DNA from: Chlamydia trachomatis
GTDB taxonomy: Bacteria; Chlamydiota; Chlamydiia; Chlamydiales; 2-12-FULL-49-11
Reading direction: 5' to 3'
DNA: 17,868 nucleotides
Assembly: GCA_945877885.1 (NCBI GenBank)
Contig: CAMCSI010000005.1
Coordinates: forward strand, 1 to 17,868
In this document: positions 1 to 7,391 of the stretch, one piece after another
How positions within the stretch are numbered: position 1 is the first letter of the stretch
How the letters are laid out: each line of letters begins with the position of its first letter
Program-made: the position numbers and the translations under genes
Notes under the pieces: model-generated
Seen by the model: only the letters and a program-made list of their open reading frames with translations
Databases searched by the model: none
Told to the model about the DNA's origin: nothing

Positions 1-522
1 TTTTACCATTATGAAGAAGGTAAGCGTTTTATCCCGTGGGAGCAGTGTAAATCTATTGCCGATTCAGCTTATGACCGATTACGCGGTGAAGTAATTCTTT
101 ATGGTAAATCTTTTGGATCAGCACCTGCGGCCTATCTTGCCACAAAGCACGATTGTGATTTAATTCTGGACAGACCGTTTACCTGCATGAATGAGGCTGT
201 AGGTTCTGTCTTACTTGAAAATTTTATCAGCATGCACTATTCCTATCCCACAAGAAACTTAATTAGTAGAGTAAAACGTGCCCCCCTGATCATTTCCTGC
301 ACAGGAAGTATGAAATTTAAGGATCATGCTGATAATTTGATGAATGCATATATCAATTCGCAAAAAAAGATAGACCGTGCTACACTTTTATCAAAGTGCT
401 TTATCTCTACAAGAGGTGGTCATTACTCAAGTCTTCTAAACAAAGGGATGAGTTCATGGTTTTCCTACGAAGAGGCACAAAATAAACTTAACAAGTATTT
501 ATCAAACAGTGCTCCTAACTAG
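1..522 (+). CDS. Alpha/beta-hydrolase-fold protein, 3' part only
   Basis: The frame is open from the left edge, so the N-terminus lies outside the window; 173 residues are visible. The segment GKSFGSA (about residues 36-42 of the visible part) is a nucleophile elbow of the G-x-S-x-G type, with Ser as the probable nucleophile. The following APAAYLA helix and the strand APLIISCTGS fit the alpha/beta-hydrolase core. A late His in RGGHYSSLL sits where the catalytic His of such enzymes usually lies. No substrate can be inferred; serine hydrolases of this shape include esterases, peptidases and thioesterases. Its 3' end overlaps the start of the downstream TerC-like gene by 14 nt, which suggests co-transcription and translational coupling. 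Confidence 0.7.
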   Translation, partial: FYHYEEGKRFIPWEQCKSIADSAYDRLRGEVILYGKSFGSAPAAYLATKHDCDLILDRPFTCMNEAVGSVLLENFISMHYSYPTRNLISRVKRAPLIISCTGSMKFKDHADNLMNAYINSQKKIDRATLLSKCFISTRGGHYSSLLNKGMSSWFSYEEAQNKLNKYLSNSAPN

Positions 523-1222
523 TCTTTTCTATCCTCAAACCTTTGCCTTACGAGATCTCTACATTCTTCTAATGTTATTTATTGTGGAGATTTTTCTTTC
601 TGCAGATAATATTTTAGCTATTTCGTTAATTCTTGATCGAATAGCGTTGAAAAGTAGACGCACCGCTTTGTTGCTTGGCGTTTGGTCTTCCCTTGTCTTT
701 AGAGCGTTGATCATTATTTTTGCCTCATTTTTATTTCTCGTAGATTCTCTAAAAATCCTTGGTGGGCTCTATTTACTCTATTTGACCATTTCTCATACCC
801 TTCACCATAAAAGCAAAAAAACCGGTAGTTTAAAACCAATATCTCTTTTTCGGGGTATTATATCGATTGAATTTACCGATGTTATTTTCGCTTTAGATTC
901 TATTTTCATAGCTTTAGGCCTTTTATCCTTTTTTTATAGCGAAGAACAAGTTTCGGGAAAAATATGGGTAGCTTACGTAGGCGGGGCTTTTGGAGTGGTT
1001 ACGCTACGATTTTTTGCAAGTTCCTTGCTCCTTTTTATCAATAAACACCCTACTGTTGAGAAAATTGCCTATTACCTGATCGGCTGGATCGGGTTAAAAC
1101 TTATTATCATCGGCTGCAATCTCACCCATTTTGTCCCCCATTTTAATAGTATTTTTTCCATCGGTGTAATTTTTATTGTCCTTTACTCTTTTTTCTCGAC
1201 GAAATGGACCTTTAAAGGCTAA
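509..1222 (+). CDS. TerC-family integral membrane protein
   Basis: This 237-residue protein is almost entirely hydrophobic, with about seven predicted membrane segments. It has the two acidic signatures of the TerC family: E-x5-D-N in the first helix region (VEIFLSADNILAIS, E27/D33/N34) and F-x-D-x5-D-S near the middle (FTDVIFALDS, D124/D130). The family is known from tellurium-resistance loci. Many members are now linked to metal-ion export, notably manganese, or to metalation of exported proteins; the substrate here is inferred only. The start is a GTG inside the end of the upstream hydrolase gene. An internal ATG at 571 would cut into the first acidic helix, so the GTG is preferred. SmpB follows after 9 nt. 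Confidence 0.82.
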   Translation: MLLTSLFYPQTFALRDLYILLMLFIVEIFLSADNILAISLILDRIALKSRRTALLLGVWSSLVFRALIIIFASFLFLVDSLKILGGLYLLYLTISHTLHHKSKKTGSLKPISLFRGIISIEFTDVIFALDSIFIALGLLSFFYSEEQVSGKIWVAYVGGAFGVVTLRFFASSLLLFINKHPTVEKIAYYLIGWIGLKLIIIGCNLTHFVPHFNSIFSIGVIFIVLYSFFSTKWTFKG

Positions 1223-1231
1223 CATACCTTT

Positions 1232-1699
1232 ATGAACAAGAAAAATTCTGACTTTAAAGACTTAGTGAATAATAAAATTGCTTATCATAACTATGAAATC
1301 ATCGACACCATAGAGGCTGGAATTAAGCTTGTCGGTACCGAAGTTAAGTCGCTCCGTGAAGGAGGAGGTATCCTTCAAGATAACTATGTTCATATCCATA
1401 ATGGAGAGGCTTTTTTAGCCCAGGCTTTTATCGCTCACTATAAATTTGGCAATCTTTTTAATCATGAGGAAAAACGGGAGCGAAAGCTTTTACTCCATAA
1501 ATCTGAAATTATAAAGCTTAGAAAGCAAAAAGAAGAAAAAGGTTTCACGCTAGTGGCTCTTGCTATGTACCTTACAAAAACAGGATATGTAAAAGTTAAA
1601 GTTGGTTTATGTAGGGGTAAAAAGCTTTACGACAAAAGAGCTGATTTAAAGAAGAAATCTCAAGAAAGAGAGATGGATCGAGTTTTGAAAGGAAATTGA
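1232..1699 (+). CDS. smpB: SmpB, SsrA (tmRNA)-binding protein
   Basis: SmpB binds tmRNA and delivers it to ribosomes stalled on mRNAs that lack a stop codon, for trans-translation. The 155-residue length is normal. The family's conserved blocks are all visible: EAGIKLVGTEVKSLREG near the N-terminus, FNHEEKRERKLLLHKSEI in the middle, then EKGFTLVALAMYLTKTGYVKV and GLCRGKKLYDKR, with a basic C-terminal tail (DLKKKSQEREMDRVLKGN) that in the family enters the mRNA channel. The gene begins 9 nt after the TerC-like gene without a well-placed Shine-Dalgarno sequence, so it probably relies on coupling. No residue that I know to be key is missing. Confidence 0.96.
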   Translation: MNKKNSDFKDLVNNKIAYHNYEIIDTIEAGIKLVGTEVKSLREGGGILQDNYVHIHNGEAFLAQAFIAHYKFGNLFNHEEKRERKLLLHKSEIIKLRKQKEEKGFTLVALAMYLTKTGYVKVKVGLCRGKKLYDKRADLKKKSQEREMDRVLKGN

Positions 1700-1724
1700 A
1701 TTAAATTCCTTCTTCCTGTACACT
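1696..1724 (+). promoter_or_regulatory. Sigma70-type promoter before the DUF502 pair
   Basis: TTGAAT (1696-1701), a 17-nt spacer and TACACT (1719-1724) form a good sigma70-like pair that overlaps the last codons of smpB. Transcription would start around 1730-1732, that is at or next to the ATG of the downstream gene (1732). The transcript could therefore be leaderless. Only sequence matching supports this. Confidence 0.45.
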
Positions 1725-1731
1725 TTAAAAT

Positions 1732-2406
1732 ATGAAGAAATATTTTTTGACTGGTCTTGTGTTATTGTTACCCATTGTGATGACAATACTTATTATTGCT
1801 TTTGTTGTTAGACTATTAACTCACCCTTTTGTGGGTTTTGTATCCAATCTTTTAGGAAATACCCGCATTGCAGAAAAAGGGTTGTTATTCCTACGGGGAG
1901 ATCAAGTGGTGGTTCTTACCAGCCAGGTGATCATCCTGATTGGTTTATTTCTTTTTATACTCTTATTAGGGATGGTTGCAAGATGGTTTTTTGTACATTG
2001 GTTGATCAAATTTGGAGAGTATTTCTTACATAAACTCCCTTTAGTCAATAAGGTCTATAAAGCAACCAAAGAAATTGTCTCTCACCTTTTTGGTGATGAT
2101 AAAAAAACTTTTAAACAAGTAGTGCTGGTTCCCTTTCCGAGAGAAGGAATCTATACTATCGGTTTTCTTTCTGAAAAAGCACCACCGGAAATTAACAAGG
2201 CAACAGGTCATGAAATGGTCTCTGTTTTTGTACCAACCACCCCAAATCCAACCACAGGATTCACCATCATTTATAATATTAAAGATATTTATTATTTGAA
2301 AATGAAACCAGAGGCTGCAATTAAATTTGTCGTCTCCTGTGGTATTGTACATCCCGACGAAATCGAAAAAACAGCCGAAATTCTTACTAAGGAGAAAAGA
2401 ACATGA
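1732..2406 (+). CDS. DUF502 family membrane protein, copy 1
   Basis: The 224-residue protein matches the DUF502 pattern. It begins with MKKYFLTGLVLLLPIVMTI, giving a first membrane segment (about residues 5-27), and has a second hydrophobic span at about 61-82. The block KLPLVNKVYKATKEI is followed by VVLVPFPREGIYTIGFLSE and the family signature VSVFVPTTPNPTTGF (163-177). The biochemical role of the family is unknown; members are inner-membrane proteins. The start at 1732 is fixed by the typical N-terminus, but no Shine-Dalgarno lies in front of it. The last 4 nt overlap the next gene (ATGA), a paralogue, which points to tandem duplication and coupled translation. Confidence 0.85.
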   Translation: MKKYFLTGLVLLLPIVMTILIIAFVVRLLTHPFVGFVSNLLGNTRIAEKGLLFLRGDQVVVLTSQVIILIGLFLFILLLGMVARWFFVHWLIKFGEYFLHKLPLVNKVYKATKEIVSHLFGDDKKTFKQVVLVPFPREGIYTIGFLSEKAPPEINKATGHEMVSVFVPTTPNPTTGFTIIYNIKDIYYLKMKPEAAIKFVVSCGIVHPDEIEKTAEILTKEKRT

Positions 2407-3056
2407 AAAAGAACCTCTTATCAGGACTTGCTCTTTTACTTCCACTTGGTGTAACTATCTTTATCTTTGTCTTTTTGGTGGATTTGCTAACAGCCCCCTT
2501 CCTGGAACATGTAAAAGAGTTTATTACCCTTTTTGGTGCAAACTATATCAACTTCGAAATGCATAGAACCTCACTAGTGCTTCTATCTAGAGCTTTAATT
2601 CTCGTTTCCCTTTTTCTAGCGGTGTTGCTTCTTGGATTCTTAGGTAAACGGATCTTTTTCCACTATTTCATGAAAATGATCCATCATTGGATGATGAAAA
2701 TTCCCTTAATTAATAAAGTTTATAAAGGATCAAGGGATATTATTTTAGCCCTTCTATCCGAAGATAAAAAAATTTTTAGCAGAGTGGTTGCGGTTCCATT
2801 TCCTAATGAACATTCAAAATCCATTGGACTTGTTACCGGCAATGCCCCATTTAACCTTCATTTACATGAAGGCGGGGAAAAGGCTGAAGAGTCTGAATTT
2901 ACGTTAAAAACGGTATTTGTAGCAACCTCCCCTCACCCACTGTCTGGATTTCTCCTTCTCACTGAGGAGCGCTACCTTCAAAGAATAGACTTTAGTGTAG
3001 AAGATGCTTTCAAATATTTAATATCTTGTGGGGTTTACTACCCTAAAAAGGATTAG
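2403..3056 (+). CDS. DUF502 family membrane protein, copy 2
   Basis: This 217-residue protein is a clear paralogue of the gene before it: MKKNLLSGLALLLPLGVTIF, a second hydrophobic span at about 58-80, KIPLINKVYKGSRDI, VVAVPFPNEHSKSIGLVTG. The family signature is altered to VATSPHPLSGF (about 173-183) instead of PTTPNPTTGF, and a charged insert (about 154-168) precedes it. Translation is well supported: AAGGAG at 2389-2394 lies 8 nt before the ATG, and the start overlaps the stop of copy 1 by 4 nt. The two copies may form a heteromer or have divided a function; this is inference. No terminator hairpin is visible after it. Confidence 0.83.
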   Translation: MKKNLLSGLALLLPLGVTIFIFVFLVDLLTAPFLEHVKEFITLFGANYINFEMHRTSLVLLSRALILVSLFLAVLLLGFLGKRIFFHYFMKMIHHWMMKIPLINKVYKGSRDIILALLSEDKKIFSRVVAVPFPNEHSKSIGLVTGNAPFNLHLHEGGEKAEESEFTLKTVFVATSPHPLSGFLLLTEERYLQRIDFSVEDAFKYLISCGVYYPKKD

Positions 3057-3099
3057 AAATGACTATTTGAGAAGTGGGGTAAAAAAAAGCAAGTTATCC

Positions 3100-3128
3100 T
3101 TGTAATTAAAGCCCTACTAATATATGAT
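3100..3128 (+). promoter_or_regulatory. Sigma70-type promoter for the small-basic-protein/ybeY unit
   Basis: TTGTAA (3100-3105), a 17-nt spacer and TATGAT (3123-3128) lie in the 107-nt gap after the second DUF502 gene. The predicted start near 3135 leaves a leader of about 29 nt that carries AAAGGA (3153-3158) 5 nt before the ATG at 3164. It is the natural promoter for the run 3164-5263. Confidence 0.55.
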
Positions 3129-3163
3129 ACTCATTTTATTTTAAGCATAAGTAAAGGAATTTT

Positions 3164-3331
3164 ATGACAAGACAAAGTAAGCAGGGCGAAAGACGCGCAA
3201 GATCTCATAGAAAAAGACATGTGAACATGGATCTTAAGACTGGCCCGAAAAAAGACAATTTAGAAAAAGGGTATAAAGAACACGAAAATGCCCTAAAAAG
3301 TAAAAACGTATTTATCCCGAAGGTGAAATAA
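3164..3331 (+). CDS. Small basic hypothetical protein, 55 aa
   Basis: The protein is strongly basic at its start (MTRQSKQGERRARSHRKRH, residues 1-19), followed by a Lys-rich half ending SKNVFIPKVK. There is no hydrophobic segment. AAAGGA lies 5 nt upstream of the ATG, and the stop overlaps the next ATG by one base (TAATG). This tight linkage and the promoter in front make it a real gene despite its size. From memory, Chlamydia has two very small ORFs at the same place before its ybeY-like gene. The basic composition suggests binding to RNA or the ribosome, but no function is known to me. Confidence 0.8.
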   Translation: MTRQSKQGERRARSHRKRHVNMDLKTGPKKDNLEKGYKEHENALKSKNVFIPKVK

Positions 3332-3486
3332 TGTCTAGACATCGTAGTTATGGTAAAGCAACAACCGGCGCTAAAAAGAAGAATGTTCTTAAGCGTTTTG
3401 AGAGAATCCAGCTTTTAAAGGATCGTGATCAGTGGAAAGAGGGTGCGTCAGTATTTCACCTTCCTAAAACAAAAGTGATTTCATAA
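3331..3486 (+). CDS. Chlamydia/Verrucomicrobia-type small basic protein, 51 aa
   Basis: The product begins MSRHRSYGKATTGAKKKNVL and continues KRFERIQLLKDRDQWKEG, then ends HLPKTKVIS. I recognise it as a small basic protein family conserved in Chlamydiae and relatives (PVC group), thought to be ribosome-associated from its composition; I know of no experimental function. The ATG overlaps the previous stop (TAATG), and the following gene starts 2 nt after its stop, so the three genes are probably translated in a coupled way. The family membership is one of the better indications that the host genome is chlamydial. Confidence 0.85.
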   Translation: MSRHRSYGKATTGAKKKNVLKRFERIQLLKDRDQWKEGASVFHLPKTKVIS

Positions 3487-3488
3487 TA

Positions 3489-3962
3489 TTGAACCCACAG
3501 ATCACTCAGTATCACAATCAAAACGCTTTACCTATCGATCAAGATGAAGTAAAGCGTTTTACTACAGAAATCTTAAATTTTTTTAAGATTGCAACTGATG
3601 AAATCATCATTCATTTTATCTCTGAAGATAAAATCAAGGTTCTTCATGGTCTTTTTTTCGAAAATACAGATACCACAGATTGCATTTCCTTTCCCATTGA
3701 TGGTCTTGAAGTTAAACAAGAAGGTGTTCATCACACTCTTGGAGAGTGTTTTATCAACCCTGAGGAAGCTTTAAACTATTCTCCGGAAAACCCCTACCTT
3801 GAGCTCTCACGCTACATCGTCCATTGTATTTTACATTTTAGGGGGCACACTGATGAAACTCCTAAAGAGAAGCAAGCCATTCACGCTTTGGAAGATCTAG
3901 CTCTTGATCATGCTGCTTTAAAAAAAGTACTTCTTTCAAATCCTCATCCTTTATATAAATAA
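3489..3962 (+). CDS. ybeY: YbeY-like putative endoribonuclease / rRNA maturation factor
   Basis: YbeY is a metal-dependent endoribonuclease involved in 16S rRNA 3'-end maturation and ribosome quality control. Seen here: TDCISFPID (63-71) corresponds to the family's TDVLSFP block, LGECFINPEEA (84-94) to its LGDI-I-S region, and HCILHFRGHTD (112-122) to the metal site H-x3-H-x5-H. The third ligand position holds Asp122 rather than His, and the usual Tyr is His120. The length of 157 residues is typical. The start is a TTG 2 nt after the preceding stop, with no Shine-Dalgarno. No ATG or GTG in the frame would give the conserved N-terminal half, so coupling from the upstream gene is likely. Confidence 0.85.
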   Translation: MNPQITQYHNQNALPIDQDEVKRFTTEILNFFKIATDEIIIHFISEDKIKVLHGLFFENTDTTDCISFPIDGLEVKQEGVHHTLGECFINPEEALNYSPENPYLELSRYIVHCILHFRGHTDETPKEKQAIHALEDLALDHAALKKVLLSNPHPLYK

Positions 3963-3967
3963 GAATT

Positions 3968-5263
3968 ATGATATTGTCTCAGATTTACTTTTCGTTAATC
4001 TTTTTAGCTTTCTCCTTGATTATCTACGCGTTTAGAGCAGCGCTATCGGGTTATTCGAAAACAGAATTGTCTGAAATTTTTGCCTACCGGATGCTTTCTC
4101 CCTTAAAATGGCTCAAAAAAGCTCTTCCAGAGGGTGATATTGAGTCTTTGATGAGTCTTTTAGGGCACACAAAGCAAATTATGCTTTTATCCTTCTATAC
4201 AAGTGCATTAGTCTATCTTATTTCCAACGATATCCCCTACCCCATTTCTAACAATTCGGTACCTTTTCTCTATTTTTTCCTTTCGGGAATGATTTTAGCA
4301 TCGATCATTTTAGCAACTCTTGGACTATCCAATATCATCACAAAAATAGCCAAAAAAGGGGTGTTGAAACTCTTTGCCTACCCTATCCTTATCCCTTTAG
4401 TGCTTTTTATTCCTCTTACCTACCCGATCATTCTTTTTCAAAGAAAGTTCTCTCCAAAATCCCCTATCGATTTAAAAAAGAATCAACTTAAGAGCCGGCT
4501 TCTTGAGTTAATCTCTAACGAGTCAATTGATTCTATAGAGCCTATAAAAAAACAGTATATCTATTCCCTTGCTCACTTTGATGATAAAACCTGCCGAGAG
4601 ATCATGATTCCTAGGATGAAAATTCAATGTTTGCAAAATACCTCCTCTATCTTTGAGGCGATAACTCTTTTTATTGAAGAGGGTTATAGTAGACTTCCCG
4701 TGTTTGAAAACACCATAGACCATATTACAGGGGTTCTTCTTTATAAAGATGTTCTTGAGTATACGTTCAAAAGAGGTTTTCACGATCTTGAAGAGAAAAA
4801 AAAGACCCCCATTTTATCACTTGTAACTCCCATTCTTTACGCCCCTGAAAATAAAAAAATCTCTGAGCTTTTCCAAGTGATGCGTGCTCGAAAAATTCAT
4901 GCAGCAATCATTGTAAATGAATATGGCTGCACAGAAGGTCTTGTGACTATTGAGGATATTGTTGAAGAGCTGATTGGCAGTGAGATCTTTGATGAACATG
5001 ATGAAGATGATGAGCTTCTTTATAAAAAGACCCACGATATGGGTTGGATTATTGAGGCAAACGTAAGTATTATCGATGCCGAGCGTGAATTCGGCATTAA
5101 ACTTCCTCACAACTCTGAATATGAGACAGTTGGTGGTTTTATCTCCACTACTATGGGTATTATCCCAAAACCTGGTTCTATCATTCATTATGATGGGTAT
5201 GAGATAAAAGTACTCTCTAGCAATGAGCGAAAAATTTTAAAAGTGAAAATCACTGCTTCATAA
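3968..5263 (+). CDS. CorC/HlyC-type CBS-domain membrane protein
   Basis: The 431-residue protein has the layout of the CorC/TlyC (CNNM-like) family. Hydrophobic segments lie at about 4-24, 70-88, 98-122 and 134-157. A CBS pair follows (about 209-267, with EEGYSRLPVF and GVLLYKDVL; about 283-340, with VNEYGCTEGLVTIEDIVEEL). A C-terminal CorC_HlyC domain spans about 350-428 (WIIEANVSI, ETVGGFISTTMG, IKVL). Such proteins are linked to magnesium/cobalt efflux and bind nucleotides through the CBS pair; the old name hemolysin is misleading. The ATG lies 5 nt after the ybeY-like stop. A CBS protein next to ybeY is a common bacterial arrangement. Confidence 0.87.
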   Translation: MILSQIYFSLIFLAFSLIIYAFRAALSGYSKTELSEIFAYRMLSPLKWLKKALPEGDIESLMSLLGHTKQIMLLSFYTSALVYLISNDIPYPISNNSVPFLYFFLSGMILASIILATLGLSNIITKIAKKGVLKLFAYPILIPLVLFIPLTYPIILFQRKFSPKSPIDLKKNQLKSRLLELISNESIDSIEPIKKQYIYSLAHFDDKTCREIMIPRMKIQCLQNTSSIFEAITLFIEEGYSRLPVFENTIDHITGVLLYKDVLEYTFKRGFHDLEEKKKTPILSLVTPILYAPENKKISELFQVMRARKIHAAIIVNEYGCTEGLVTIEDIVEELIGSEIFDEHDEDDELLYKKTHDMGWIIEANVSIIDAEREFGIKLPHNSEYETVGGFISTTMGIIPKPGSIIHYDGYEIKVLSSNERKILKVKITAS

Positions 5264-5287
5264 CTTCTCCTACACACTGAATTAAGC

Positions 5288-5316
5288 TCGACTTTTATCC
5301 TATTTTTCTCTATACT
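5288..5316 (+). promoter_or_regulatory. Sigma70-type promoter for the DUF3604-Cys protein-maf unit
   Basis: TCGACT (5288-5293), a 17-nt spacer and TATACT (5311-5316) lie in the 74-nt gap before the ATG at 5338. AAAAAAGGA ends 8 nt before the ATG and can serve as the ribosome binding site. The -10 box is strong and the -35 box moderate. Confidence 0.5.
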
Positions 5317-5337
5317 TGGCAGAAAAAAGGAATTTAA

Positions 5338-7236
5338 ATGGCAAGATCGATATGTAAGACTCACCCTTCTGTAACCTTAGCTGGACATTGTGGCAATTGG
5401 AATTTCATTTACATCCCAGGTACAAATCTTCCAGAAGGTACTGTGTTACGTTTTGATCCCCTATCAGATGGTGGAGACGGAAATTGGCAAGTACCGAGTG
5501 CGGCAACCAACGTCAAGCTTAACTGTATTTGGCTTACAGCAGGTGGGGAAAAAAGAGTTATTCCCGATATTGTAGAACAAAATGGCCGCCCTCTATTTGA
5601 CTTTATCCTTCCTAAAGCTGTAAAGGCTGGAGAAGAGCTTGTTATCACCATGGGCTCTTTTGGAAAGACCACTGATAAGAAAAATATGGCTCAAACATAC
5701 ATACAAAGAAGAAGACCTTTTCATTTATATGTGGATACAAAAGGAAAAGGTAATTTTCCAAAAGATCCAGAGGTTTTTCATCTGGATGTCAAGGGCGGTG
5801 AATTAAATAATATTCGTATTATTGGACCTTCTATTGTCTCTAGAAATGATCGTTTTGATCTTATTCTTCGCTTTGAGGATGCTTTTGGTAACCTTACTGG
5901 TTATGCACCTGAAGATACGTTGATCGAACTTTCCTATGATCAATTAAGGGAAAATTTAAAATGGAAGCTGTTTGTTCCAGAAACAGGCTATTTATCTCTA
6001 CCTAATCTTTATTTTAATGAACCTGGAACCTACCGTATCAAGTTAAAAAACCTGCAGAATGAAAATATTTATCACTCCCCTCCTATTGAGTGTACAAGCG
6101 AGCCGGCAGAAAGTCTTTTCTGGGGCGTTCTTCATGCAGAATCTAAAAGACACAAAACAGCAGAAGATGTGGAAAACGCTCTTCGTTGCTTTAGAGATGA
6201 TCATGCCTTACAATTTTACGCCTCCTCCGTGTTTGAAGGAGAGGAAGAAACTCAGCAAGGGGATTGGAAGTTATTATCCTCACAAATTGCCCAGTTTAAT
6301 GAAGAGGAACGCTTTGTCTCCATGCTAGGATTTCAGTGGTTTGGAGAACCTTCAGAAGAGGGATTAAGACATTTTATCTATCCAAAAGACAATAAGCCTT
6401 TACTGCGTATAAAAGATTCTAAGTCTAATACGTTAAAAAAGATTTACCGCTCTCACACCCCAAAAGAATTACTTTCGATCCCTTGTTTAACCATGGCTAA
6501 AGGCTTTTCCTTTAATTTTAAGGACTTTAATCCAGAATTTGAACGTGTGGTGGAAATTTTCAATAAATTTGGATCGTCAGAATGTAGCGCCAAAAAAGGT
6601 AATCCATTCCCAATTCGTACCAAAGGAAGAAAGACTGGGATGTGTGAAACTGAGGAAGGCTCCATCCAAAAAGCTCTTTCTAGAAATTGCCGTTTTGGAT
6701 TTGTTGCCGGTGGTTCAGATCATCGCGGAGTTTATAGTGACACCGTGGAAAATGATCAAATTGAATACACAGATGGATTAACAGCCATTTTTGCAAAAGA
6801 CTACTCTCGGGAAAACCTCTTTAGTGCCCTTTATAATAGACGTTGCTATGCAACCACTGGGTCTCGTATTGTGGTAACTTTTACTATCGCTGGCCAGCCC
6901 ATAGGCTCGGAGTTAAACACTTCAGACAAACCGGGGCTAGAATTCAATCGATATATTCAAGGAAAAGTATCTGCAACATGCAAAATCAAAGAGATCATTA
7001 TCTATCGAAATCAGGACAAATTTCAAACTTTTGAAAACCTTGAAGATGTCTATCAATTTACCTTAAATGATTCTGAGCTACTTTCAAAAATCACCCTTAA
7101 ATCCCCAGATGAAAAAAGTGATTTTGTCTATTACTACATGAGAGTGATCACTGAAGATGAGTCTTGTGCCTATATCACTCCAATTTGGATAGATTATGTA
7201 ATACCTCAAAAAGGAAAAGTGAAGGGGTCTCATTAA
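5338..7236 (+). CDS. DUF3604 family protein
   Basis: The 632-residue protein resembles the DUF3604 family and, from memory, a conserved chlamydial protein located shortly after the CBS protein gene. The N-terminal 250 residues are beta-rich with no signal peptide. The family's PHP-like core begins at about 261 (FWGVLHAES) and ends with GSDHR (459-463), GLTAIFA (480-486), and RRCYATTGSRIVVTF (501-515), which is the family's best-conserved stretch. The usual GDLHxHT metal motif is reduced to GVLHAES and the usual TDH is absent, so the N-terminal metal site looks degenerate. The enzymatic role of the family is unknown. Its stop overlaps the start of the next small gene (TAATG). Confidence 0.75.
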   Translation: MARSICKTHPSVTLAGHCGNWNFIYIPGTNLPEGTVLRFDPLSDGGDGNWQVPSAATNVKLNCIWLTAGGEKRVIPDIVEQNGRPLFDFILPKAVKAGEELVITMGSFGKTTDKKNMAQTYIQRRRPFHLYVDTKGKGNFPKDPEVFHLDVKGGELNNIRIIGPSIVSRNDRFDLILRFEDAFGNLTGYAPEDTLIELSYDQLRENLKWKLFVPETGYLSLPNLYFNEPGTYRIKLKNLQNENIYHSPPIECTSEPAESLFWGVLHAESKRHKTAEDVENALRCFRDDHALQFYASSVFEGEEETQQGDWKLLSSQIAQFNEEERFVSMLGFQWFGEPSEEGLRHFIYPKDNKPLLRIKDSKSNTLKKIYRSHTPKELLSIPCLTMAKGFSFNFKDFNPEFERVVEIFNKFGSSECSAKKGNPFPIRTKGRKTGMCETEEGSIQKALSRNCRFGFVAGGSDHRGVYSDTVENDQIEYTDGLTAIFAKDYSRENLFSALYNRRCYATTGSRIVVTFTIAGQPIGSELNTSDKPGLEFNRYIQGKVSATCKIKEIIIYRNQDKFQTFENLEDVYQFTLNDSELLSKITLKSPDEKSDFVYYYMRVITEDESCAYITPIWIDYVIPQKGKVKGSH

Positions 7237-7391
7237 TGAATTTTCTTCTCACTTTTATTATTAGTCTTTTGGTTTTGGGACTAGCAGTCACATTTCTTAC
7301 TCTTGCAAAGAAAAATATTTCTGCCCGATGTGGAAACCCAGAAGGTTGTCATACATGCAAAAAAACCTGCAAAAGGAAAAAGGATGTCTAA
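7236..7391 (+). CDS. Small Cys-rich membrane protein, 51 aa (NqrM-like?)
   Basis: One hydrophobic segment (about residues 3-24) is followed by a short basic stretch and four cysteines, C32, C38, C41 and C45 (ARCGNPEGCHTCKKTC), then a Lys/Arg tail. The start is the ATG that overlaps the upstream stop; AAGGGG (7222-7227) lies 8 nt before it. The reading frame extends further upstream, but only inside the DUF3604 gene. N-terminal anchor plus Cys cluster resembles NqrM (DUF539), the factor that delivers iron to Na+-translocating NADH:quinone reductase. It also resembles the FeoB-associated Cys-rich proteins. Chlamydiae have Na+-NQR and would need such a factor. The family call is tentative; the gene itself looks real. 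It overlaps maf by 8 nt. Confidence 0.65.
   Translation: MNFLLTFIISLLVLGLAVTFLTLAKKNISARCGNPEGCHTCKKTCKRKKDV

Noticed and set aside
1195..1231. A third leaderless-type promoter before smpB (TCGACG, TAACAT)
   Set aside because: The -35 and -10 matches are weak and the spacing is 18 nt; translational coupling to the TerC-like gene explains smpB expression as well.
2041..2445. Minus-strand 134-codon ORF opposite the DUF502 pair
   Set aside because: It lies antisense over two well-supported genes, is rich in Cys, Phe and Trp, and shows no domain or start signal.
7164..7235. Upstream extension of the Cys-rich small protein
   Set aside because: The extra residues lie inside the DUF3604 coding region; the ATG at 7236 has a good ribosome site and begins the membrane segment.
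7303..7383. Upstream extension of maf
   Set aside because: It overlaps the Cys-rich gene in another frame, and Maf proteins begin close to the LGSSSPRR motif, as with the ATG at 7384.
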